From: Chitinophagaceae bacterium
GTDB taxonomy: Bacteria; Bacteroidota; Bacteroidia; Chitinophagales; Chitinophagaceae
Assembly (NCBI GenBank): GCA_004173235.1
Contig: SEAC01000016.1
Location: 62,001-126,000, forward strand
Direction of reading: 5' to 3'
Length of the DNA: 64,000 nucleotides
Notes under the pieces: model-generated
What the model saw: only the letters and a program-made list of their open reading frames with translations
Told to the model about the DNA's origin: nothing
Databases searched by the model: none
Translations under genes and position numbers: made by a program
Shown here: one piece after another, positions 16,105-24,600 of the stretch
Layout of the letters: each line of letters starts with the position of its first letter
How positions within the stretch are numbered: position 1 is the first letter of the stretch

Positions 16105-16158
16105 AGAGAACGAGAGAATGAGGGAACGAGAGAACAAGCGTCAACCTGGAAATAGAAA

Positions 16159-16185
16159 GAGCGCGCTGCCTGCGGCAGCGCGCTC
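16159..16185 (-). terminator. Perfect 12-bp hairpin, probable terminator of the large minus-strand gene
   Basis: GAGCGCGCTGCC (16159-16170), loop TGC, GGCAGCGCGCTC (16174-16185). Reading the minus strand, the stem is followed by TTTCTATTT, so it fits best as the terminator for the large gene ending at 16285. It may also slow transcription from the KduD side. Confidence 0.65.
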
Positions 16186-16202
16186 CTCGTTGGTAGGTCT
16201 TC

Positions 16203-16280
16203 CCCCTTCCCCTAGGGAAGGGGCCGGGGGATGGGTCCGGGAAGGGGCTAGGGTTGGGGCTTCGGCTGCGCTCAGCCTGA
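16203..16280. repeat. Composite palindromic intergenic repeats
   Basis: A 9-bp stem CCCCTTCCC (16203-16211), loop CTA, GGGAAGGGG (16215-16223) opens a run of G-rich near-repeats (GGGTCCGGGAAGGGGC, GGGTTGGGGC). A TTCGGCTGCGCTCAGCCTGA segment (16261-16280) of the kind scattered between Bacteroidota genes follows. The style resembles the C/G-rich hairpin of the DUF559 cassette, but the sequence differs. Confidence 0.55.
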
Positions 16281-16284
16281 CCAG

Positions 16285-19200
16285 TTAGTTTTTAATCACC
16301 GTCACCGTCTCACTCACCTCTTCACCTGCAATCGCTTTCAGGTGATACTGACCTGCAGCCAGTCCACCCATATCCATCTGGATGGTGGTGGCGGCGCCGG
16401 CTTCCGTATTGATTGTTTTCGTGCGCACGGTGCGGCCCTGCATATCCGTAAGCTGCAGCACGATGCTGCCACCAGTGCTGCCTGCCTGGATGCGGATGCT
16501 GGCGGTTGCCTTCACCGGGTTGGGATAAATTCCTTCTACCGTGATGAAGCCGCTCTTGTCGCCTTTCAGCAACACCACCGCACTGTATTTATACTGGCCG
16601 TCGAGGTCCACCTGCTTCAGGCGGTAGTACCACTTGTTGGCAGCACCCTGTCCCGCTGAGCCCGCCGAAGCATCACTGTAAGCGTAACTGATGTCGCTCG
16701 TGCTGTTGCCGCCATTGGCGCGGCTGGGAACGAACGTCACTTGCGTGAACGTTACACCGTCCGACGAACGCTCTACTGCGAAGCCGCGGCTGTTGCTTTC
16801 CGAAGCCGTCTTCCACTTCAGCTCATTCACCGTGCCGTTGCGCTTGCCCGTAAAGGACAGAAGCGTTACAGGAAGGGGTGCATCGAAGTTGGAAAGGGCA
16901 TAAGGCGAAAAATAGGTGAGTCCGCTAACGGTCACGGTCTTCAGGCCGTTGGCAGTGCCGGGAGCCACAGCCCCGCCACGCTTGGCCCAGAAGCCCTGGT
17001 AGTAGTGCCATAGCTGCAGGTTAGCCCCGTTGTTGAACGAGCCGCCCACGTCGGTAGTGCCATCATAATAAAAAGTGATCGTTGCGCCGCCGCCGGGGGC
17101 CGGAGCATTCTGCGAAGGCGTGATGTCCCACTGGCGCGATACGGCCTTGGCCACGTTGGCACCGTATTCCGGCGTCACGTTCGAGATCGCATCTTCCACG
17201 CGCACGCTCCAGTCGAGCGCCACTGGGTTGGCGATGTCGAGCGGGTTGAAGGTGCTGTTGCCCACGGGGAATGCCGTGGCCGTGGATGGAACGTTGCGCA
17301 CCGTAAGCGCGCCCGCGCCGGATGTGCGTACATACGAAGCCGCCGAGCCTCCGGTGATGGAGCCTGCGGCTACGGAAAGGTTGAAAGAGCTCAGGTCGAG
17401 AATACCGTCGCTGAGGGCCAGCGTTCCATTGATGCGAGCCGCCTGTCCGAGCGTTACCGCTGCTCCGCCATTCATACTGAGGTTGCGCAGCGCAGTGTTG
17501 CCTGCAGGAAGTTCGGCTCCGCTCGTGATGGGCGTGGTGTTGCTGTATTGCACGTCTGCTACACCCAGCCAAACCGGTGTTGCCGCCAGTGCGCCGTCAA
17601 GGCGTTGCACTTGTCCGCCAGTTGCGATGCTGACGCCGCCCGGCATCGAAAGTGTGCCTTCGCTGAGCGTAAGCGTGGTGCCGATCGTTAGTGCATCACT
17701 GATGCTCGCACCTGCACTGTTGCTAAGCGTGAGGTTCTTGATACTGCCGCTCACAAAAGAGCCAGCCGCGACCGATTGCGCACCCGTGCCATGAAGCACA
17801 ACGCTGCCCAAGGAGGCGTTGATGGTTCCTGAGCCACGGCTCACGTCTCCCTTGAGCGTAAGCACGTTGCTGCCGATGGAGAGCGTACCTGCTGTCAGTG
17901 TCATCGCTCCTTCCACCGTCAGTGCTGAAGCGATCGTAGTGGTGCCTCCGCTGTTCATGGTAAAGCTGCCTACCGTAGAACTACTGAACACGTTGGCAGG
18001 TATGCTCTGCGCGCCGCTGCCTTTCATGATGATACCGCCTGCAGTTGCATCAATGGTGCCTGCCGAGGCGGAAAGGCTTCCGTTGAGGGTGAGGCTATGA
18101 GTGCTGGTGTTGAGCGTGCCTGCGGTGAGCGTGAGGTTCTGTGTACCCGCACCAGCGAGGTTACTGGCAAGCGTAAGCGTCGACGATGGTTTGTTGACCA
18201 CCACACCGATCGTTCCGCTGATGACAGAGCCATTGAGTTGCGAGACCGTTTTGGCCGAACTGCCGTTGAAGGTGAGCGTTGCTGTGCCCAGCGACTGTGC
18301 GAGTTCGGCAATGTTTACGCCCGAGTTGAGGTATAGCGATCCGCCTACCGTAAGTGCTCCGGCGTTACCTGCGCGTGCGCTGGTCAGATTGAAGATGGGG
18401 CGGGTGTAGCCCTGCCCCTGGTAGGCCACCGTTGCATCAATATGCACATCGCCGCCCACGATCATTGTGGCAGTACCGTTCGATCCGCCGAAGGGCATCA
18501 GGTTCCATGTGCCGGCATACACGTTGAGGTTGCCTCCGATGGTGATTGTTGAAGGCGAGCCCGTGGTCATCTGGATCAAGCCGGTATTAGTCCTTCCAAA
18601 CGTCAGGTTGCCTGCGATGATCATTCCGTTGCCAAACGATCCAGAGGCAAACACTTTAAAGCCTCCTGACGTAAGGTTCGGAAGATCGAATTCGATGTTG
18701 CCGAAGCCCGACGCACCCGGTGCGCCCACGGCGCCGATCTGTGTTGCTGTTGTGGCACCGGTGATTTTGATGGTTCCGTTTCCGTTAACGGTCGACCAGG
18801 TTGCTGCAGGTACCTGGCCTGTGCCCGAGCCTGTGAGTACTGAAGAGAGGTTATATGTTCCGACACCGCTGGCAGAAGAGAACAGCATTGTGGATGAAGA
18901 AGAGGTGATGGCTGCCGTGCCCGTGCTTGCGTTGTTGAACGTGCCGGTGACCGTAACCACGGAGCCGGTTGTGACAAAGGTGCCGGAGTTAAGGTTGTAC
19001 GTGCCGGCGATAGTGCTGGCTCCTCCAACGGTAAAGGTTGAACCTGTTGTCTGGGAGAGCGTGGATCCAACACCAATGGAGATGCCATTTGTTGCTGTGA
19101 GTGCCGCGGTGGTGAAGGTGATGGAAGCCGAGTTGACCAGGAGTAGCGTGTTGATGGTTGTTGTTGCACCGATGCTTACCGTAGCCGATGCAACGGTGGC

Positions 19201-21174
19201 GCCATCAAATTTGAGTACGTCGCTGCTCGCGGGTGTTGTGCGTTGAGGAGTCCAGTTGTTCGCGCTGGCAAGAAGCCCGTCGCCGGCAAGGCCGGTCCAG
19301 GTATAAGGGCCAACCACAGTAACGGTGAACGCGGTGGCACTGCTGCTACAGCCTGTTGCGCTCACGGTGGCGGTGATGGTTCCGTTGTAGGTTCCTGCCG
19401 CTGCCGCCGGTGGAACGGCGATGCTCAGCGGGCTTGCGGTAAGCGCAGTTGTAGCCACATTGCTGAAGCCCGCAGCCTGTGCGGTTCCATCGTAGCCGAT
19501 GCTGTATTGGTTGGGTGTGTTGGAAGAGGAATACACGAGGTTCGCGCTGCCGGATCCCTGCGCCACGGTAACGTTGGTGGGAGTGATGGTGGGCAGTGCG
19601 TTGATGGTGGCGATAACGGCAGTGCGCGCTGAAGATACGCAGCCGGTTGACGTGTTGCGAGTCTGGGCGTAATAGGTTGTCGTAGCGGCGATGCTTCCCG
19701 TGTTGTAGGTGTTGCTGCCGGTGCTGAGCGCCGATCCGCCGCTGGATGCGGCATACCAGTCGATGGTGAAGCCTGCGCCGGGGTCATCTACTGAAAGGCC
19801 GACGCTTCCGCTGCCGCAACGTGCCGCGGGTACAGGGCCGGTAGGTGCCAACGGTAGATCGTTTACGCTCAACGTAGCCGTGTTGTTGCTGTTGAAGTTG
19901 GTCGTGCAGGAACCGCCCGTGGTCATGCTGCTTACTGTGAGCGTCTGGGCGTTGTTAGCGAACGTTACGGGAACGAAAAAAGTGGCATTGCCCGAGGCGT
20001 CAGACGTTGCCGATGTAACAACCGTACTCCCGCCCGCGATGTCGTAGCTGATGGAATGCAGTGTGGATGCCTGCAGCCCGCTAATGTTGATGCTGGCATT
20101 GCTTCCCGAACAAACCACCTGCGCCTGGCTCGCGCCACTCAGCGTTGGGTTAGTGCAAGCGCCATACGGCGTACCATTACAAGTGGCTGCAGCAGCATAA
20201 TTGAAGGCTTTGTCGCCGGCAAATACACTGTAGTAATACGTAGTGCCGGTGGTGAGACTCGCATCGGTGAAAGAAGTGCCGGTGCCAACGTAAACGACTG
20301 TTCCACCGCCGGTAGCCGCACTGTTGCCAACGCCGTAGATGCCATTCTGGTTGAGCGTTTGTGCGGTAGCGGCGTTGTGTCTTACTACAACGTAACCACC
20401 ACCGTCTATGGCGGAAGAAGCCGTCCACGCTACATTCAGCGAGGTAGCGGTGGCGATTGTAGCTCCAGCCGCAGTGGCTGCTGCAGGCGCGGTAACGTCC
20501 ACTGCTGTTCCCTGATAGATGCATATGTCATCAATAATATAGCCGCCAGTTGAGAAGGAACCTCCATTTGGTTTGAATTGAACGAAGCCGTACCGAGTGG
20601 CATTAGCACTTGATCCCGATGTTACTACCACGCTTGCTTTGGTAAATGAGGTAGCAGAAAGCGATCCCGTATTGACCGCCGGTGCTCCCATTTGAGCGGT
20701 TCCGTCCGGACTGATGCTTACGTCGAAAGACCTTGACGAAGAGGCCGCCCGATTATAAAAGAACTGTACGACATAGCTTGTCCCGTTTGCGATTCCTTGA
20801 GAAGGCGCTGACGGTGTCCATAAAAGGCCACTGGTGCTACTCGTCGTCCAAGTCAAGGATTTTGTTCCCGACCGTGCACTCCCTGTTCCGATCGCCAGGG
20901 TACTGTTTCCCGAAGTCGCTGCAGTAAATCCTGCCAGTTGTGTTCCAGCAGCGACTGTAGTGGAGGCCGCAAGCGCCGCGCTCCCATTCTCCATTCCTCC
21001 CTGCATATTCGGGTAGCTGCCAATCACCTGGTTTTGCGCTCCTGCGCTGATCGCTGCCAATAACGCCGATACTAGCGCTATCATTGGTTTCCGCGCAAAT
21101 CTGATCTTCGTTTTCAGGCAAGGGAAGGACAATACGTTTGCCTTTGTTGCAAACAAGCAAGCAATACTTCTCAT
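16285..21174 (-). CDS. Very large T9SS-secreted protein with Ig/Fn3-like and beta-solenoid regions, type A sorting domain
   Basis: I use the ATG at 21174, giving 1629 residues. The frame opens further upstream, but that part is Cys/Pro-rich and unlike a signal. The start MRSIACLFATKANVLSF leads to a second Met and a typical signal core (MIALVSALLAAISAGA-Q). Next is a jelly-roll-like, possibly carbohydrate-binding, domain (about 60-230), a fibronectin III-like domain (about 235-335) and Ig-like domains (about 340-620). A long Gly/Ser/Thr-rich region (about 630-1300) has autotransporter-style strands (GSFGNGMIIAGNLTFGRT, GTLNTSTHSLTLNGSL). The end is a type A sorting domain (IYPNPVKATASIRI, GLAAGQYHLKAIAG). 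It is probably a secreted or surface-attached adhesin or polysaccharide binder. No enzyme domain was recognised. Confidence 0.82.
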   Translation of the reverse strand: MRSIACLFATKANVLSFPCLKTKIRFARKPMIALVSALLAAISAGAQNQVIGSYPNMQGGMENGSAALAASTTVAAGTQLAGFTAATSGNSTLAIGTGSARSGTKSLTWTTSSTSGLLWTPSAPSQGIANGTSYVVQFFYNRAASSSRSFDVSISPDGTAQMGAPAVNTGSLSATSFTKASVVVTSGSSANATRYGFVQFKPNGGSFSTGGYIIDDICIYQGTAVDVTAPAAATAAGATIATATSLNVAWTASSAIDGGGYVVVRHNAATAQTLNQNGIYGVGNSAATGGGTVVYVGTGTSFTDASLTTGTTYYYSVFAGDKAFNYAAAATCNGTPYGACTNPTLSGASQAQVVCSGSNASINISGLQASTLHSISYDIAGGSTVVTSATSDASGNATFFVPVTFANNAQTLTVSSMTTGGSCTTNFNSNNTATLSVNDLPLAPTGPVPAARCGSGSVGLSVDDPGAGFTIDWYAASSGGSALSTGSNTYNTGSIAATTTYYAQTRNTSTGCVSSARTAVIATINALPTITPTNVTVAQGSGSANLVYSSSNTPNQYSIGYDGTAQAAGFSNVATTALTASPLSIAVPPAAAAGTYNGTITATVSATGCSSSATAFTVTVVGPYTWTGLAGDGLLASANNWTPQRTTPASSDVLKFDGATVASATVSIGATTTINTLLLVNSASITFTTAALTATNGISIGVGSTLSQTTGSTFTVGGASTIAGTYNLNSGTFVTTGSVVTVTGTFNNASTGTAAITSSSSTMLFSSASGVGTYNLSSVLTGSGTGQVPAATWSTVNGNGTIKITGATTATQIGAVGAPGASGFGNIEFDLPNLTSGGFKVFASGSFGNGMIIAGNLTFGRTNTGLIQMTTGSPSTITIGGNLNVYAGTWNLMPFGGSNGTATMIVGGDVHIDATVAYQGQGYTRPIFNLTSARAGNAGALTVGGSLYLNSGVNIAELAQSLGTATLTFNGSSAKTVSQLNGSVISGTIGVVVNKPSSTLTLASNLAGAGTQNLTLTAGTLNTSTHSLTLNGSLSASAGTIDATAGGIIMKGSGAQSIPANVFSSSTVGSFTMNSGGTTTIASALTVEGAMTLTAGTLSIGSNVLTLKGDVSRGSGTINASLGSVVLHGTGAQSVAAGSFVSGSIKNLTLSNSAGASISDALTIGTTLTLSEGTLSMPGGVSIATGGQVQRLDGALAATPVWLGVADVQYSNTTPITSGAELPAGNTALRNLSMNGGAAVTLGQAARINGTLALSDGILDLSSFNLSVAAGSITGGSAASYVRTSGAGALTVRNVPSTATAFPVGNSTFNPLDIANPVALDWSVRVEDAISNVTPEYGANVAKAVSRQWDITPSQNAPAPGGGATITFYYDGTTDVGGSFNNGANLQLWHYYQGFWAKRGGAVAPGTANGLKTVTVSGLTYFSPYALSNFDAPLPVTLLSFTGKRNGTVNELKWKTASESNSRGFAVERSSDGVTFTQVTFVPSRANGGNSTSDISYAYSDASAGSAGQGAANKWYYRLKQVDLDGQYKYSAVVLLKGDKSGFITVEGIYPNPVKATASIRIQAGSTGGSIVLQLTDMQGRTVRTKTINTEAGAATTIQMDMGGLAAGQYHLKAIAGEEVSETVTVIKN

Positions 21175-21362
21175 AAAGCGATTAGGTTTTTGTGTTGGCC
21201 GGTTTTGGAAGGCTAGGGGAGGGCTTTCAGGAAGATATTGGGCGGGGTTGCAGCAGCAGGAGCGAGGTGATTCATAAGCAGCAAATCGTTGAAACGAATT
21301 TGTACGCGCAGCACCGCAACCGTCGAACAAGTTTCTTTACAATTCTGCACTTCACCGACATT

Positions 21363-21398
21363 TTCTATGCAATCGTTACCGGAAACGATTGCATAGAA
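21363..21398. promoter_or_regulatory. Perfect palindromic operator in the divergent region before two large secreted-protein genes
   Basis: TTCTATGCAATCGTT (21363-21377) and AACGATTGCATAGAA (21384-21398) are exact inverted 15-bp arms around ACCGGA. The inner 9-6-9 core (21369-21392) matches the sites at 30343, 40894 and 57101. The 496-bp gap 21175-21670 holds no gene. For the plus-strand gene, -7 candidates are CAACTTTG at 21426-21433 and TAGCGTTG at 21435-21442. The palindrome could also serve the minus-strand gene. Confidence 0.8.
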
Positions 21399-21670
21399 TT
21401 TTGCGCGCCGAATTTCCAAAGCGGCCAACTTTGGTAGCGTTGTACGGAAAGATGGCAGTCGCTGCAAAGTCTTTGTGCGCTTGCATTTGACGCCCGCGCT
21501 GATCGCTTCTTGCCGCACAACGAACGGTGCCCCGCTTGCTGCTTGCTTATGTGAATTCCCCGAAACGGCACCATGTATCGACCTGCAACTTCCTTTTCCT
21601 GCAAAACCGCCGGCACCACGTGTGCCTGCATCGATAGGGCTCTAACTAAAAACCAATAACTGGACTTGCT

Positions 21671-24600
21671 ATGCGTTTTTCTCAACCGTCACCTGTGACA
21701 GCATTGTCTTCCTTCCGCCGGACTTTTTTCCGGTGTCTGTGCGTTGCGCTCGCACTGCTGGGCGCAGCATCCGCGGAAGCGCAAACACCCTACACCTACA
21801 CGGTAGAAGGCTTTGAAGATCTCGCCTTCCCCACAACGGCGCCCGCTGCCGAAACGCCCTACACTTCCGCTACCGGAACCTGGCGCATCTTCAAGGGCAA
21901 CGCCGTTACAGGCACCGATCCCTGCCCTGTAGTTGCCGGCAACCGCGCCCTGCGCCTGCCCAACGGCGCGCAGGCTTACCTCATCTCGCCTACGCTCAAC
22001 AACGGAGCCGGCGTGATCACGTTCCGCGACAATCGCTCCAATCGAACATTTTCCATTTATACCTCCACCGACAACGGCACCAGCTGGAGCGCAGCCACTA
22101 CGGTAGGCAACCCCGCTTCTACCTGTGCGCAGCTGTCGCTTACGGTGAACAACCCGCTGGTGAACCGCGTGAAGATCGCCAACCTGCAAGGGCAGGACGC
22201 CGGCATCGATTCGCTGCTCATCACCTCTGTCACCGTTACCGCTCCCCTGGTCACCACAACCGCGGCAAGCAACATCAGCTTCACTACCGCCACAAGCGGT
22301 GGCAACGTTACTTCCGACGGGCTTTCCGCCGTTACCGACCGCGGCATCGTCTGGAGCCTCGCCGCCAACCCTACTACAGCCGTCAACCTGGGCATCACGC
22401 ATGATGGCACGGGCACCGGAGCATTCAGCAGCTCCATGAGCGGCCTACTGCCCGCAACGACCTATCATATTCGTGCCTACGCCACCAACGGCATCGGCAC
22501 ATCCTATGGAGCCGACCTGACCTTTACCACACTCGCGCCCGTGCCCACACTCACCGTGAGCCCGTCCATTCTCGCCTTCGGCAACACCACCGTCAATACG
22601 ACTTCGGTGATGAGCTACTCTCTTTCGGGCATTTACCTGTCGCCGGTTGCAGGCAACATCACCGTTACGGCACCTGCCGGCTTTGGTGTTGCTACAAGTG
22701 CATCGGGACCGTTCACGCCCACAGCAAGCTTGAGCTACAACACGGCAACTTTGGTAGCATCGACGATCTACGTGCAGTTTCAACCTACCACCGTTGGAGC
22801 CCTCAACGGCACCATCACGAATAGTGGCGGAGGCGGAAGCGTGAACGTATCCGTTACGGGCTCAGGCTCGCAGCAGCTTGCCGGGGCCACCAATGTGGGC
22901 TTCGATTTCTGGACCGGCTTCGGCTACCAGGAACGCATGAATCAGAAAGCCGGCAACACAGCCGAAGCACGCATGTCGATATACATTTCCGTGCCTTCAG
23001 GGTCCGTTCCGGCCGATGTGCGCGTTGAGCTTCCCGGTATTGCGGGCGCTGCAGGCTTCCCGCAAACCGTGACCGTGAATCCCGGCACCGTGTCGGAAGT
23101 AACCGGCTTCCCCACCGGCGACCCGAACAACAACCTCAACCCCACCGGCATGCCGGATACCCGTCTCTATTACACGGGCATCAGCAACCGCGGTGTACAT
23201 ATTTATTCGACCAATGGTGTTCCCATCTCGGTGTGGATGCACACTTACGCCAACAACAACTCCGCTGCGGGCGCGATGCTCTTCCCGACCAATACGTGGT
23301 CGTCGAACTACACCGTGCAGGCCTTCGGCGGTTATTCCAACAACAGCAACCCGGCATCGTTCTTCTTCGTTGTAGCCAATGAAGACAATACGCCCGTCTG
23401 GTTCACACCAAGCCAGGATATCGTTGATTCTTCCACCGGATCGTCAGGTACCATCTTCAATGACAACCACCAGGCTTCCCGCGTGCTTTATCATGCCGGC
23501 GTACAGTACGGACCCTTTATCCTGAACAAGGGACAGGTGTTCAATGCGATGGGGTTCATCCAAGGTGACGGCGGTGGCAACAATCCCGGCGATGCCTTCG
23601 GCCTCGACCTCACGGGATCCACGGTGCAAACGAATTGCAATAAATCCATCGCGGTATTCGGCGGCAACGGCCGTGTGCTCGTGAATGCTTCCGACTGTAA
23701 CGCGGATGAGGGCTCGGATCATATGATCCAACAAATGTTCCCGTCGGTGGCATGGGGCAAGCGCTACCTCACGGCTCCCACCAAGACGATGGAATACAAC
23801 CTGTACCGGGTCAACGTAAGCGATCCTACCACACGTGTTTGGGTGAACGATCCTGCGCACACCACTTCGCTTACAGGCCTGGTGAACAATCTGTATTACG
23901 AGTTTGCGAGCAAAACGCCTCAGCTCATCGAAAGCGACAAGCCGATCACGGTAACGCAGTTCATTGTGGCTGCGGAATGTGCCAACGCGCCAGGCCACGA
24001 CGCCAAGGGCATCGGCGACCCCGAGATGATCATCCTTAGCCCGGTAGAGCAGGCGATCAACCAGACCACCGTATACTCCGCAGGCATCAAGAAAAGCGGT
24101 GCGACCTATTTCGGACACTATATAAACGTAATCATACCACAAGGCGGCGTTGCTTCTTTCCGCCTCGACGGAGCCACGACTGCTGATCCGGGCATTGACC
24201 AGGCGCTAGCAGTGGGTGGAGCGATCGGAACCAACACTGCTTTCGACCCCGGCACTATCCAGCCGATCTCCCAGATCTTCCAACCGCACCCGCAGCTTCC
24301 CGGCTTTGCCTACGCTACCTTCCGGGTGCAGCAGCTCGCGGCACACAGCCTTTATTCGGATTCCGCGTTCAATGCCATCGCCTATGGAATGGGTGAAGGC
24401 GAGAGCTATGGATACAATGCAGGCTCCGCGCTGAAGGATCTTTCGCAGCAAGTGCTGTTGGGCAACCCTTACGGTGTAACCAAAGGACTCACGTGTCGCA
24501 ACAATCCGTTCTTCTTCCGCATTGCCCTTCCTTATGCACCCGCTGAACTGACCTCGCTCACCTGGAATTTCAACAACAACCCACTGTTGACGCCCAACGC

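Noticed and set aside
21175..21330. N-terminal extension of the 1629-residue T9SS protein to 21330
   Set aside because: The 52 extra residues are Cys/Pro-rich and precede the hydrophobic signal region, so they are more likely untranslated leader.
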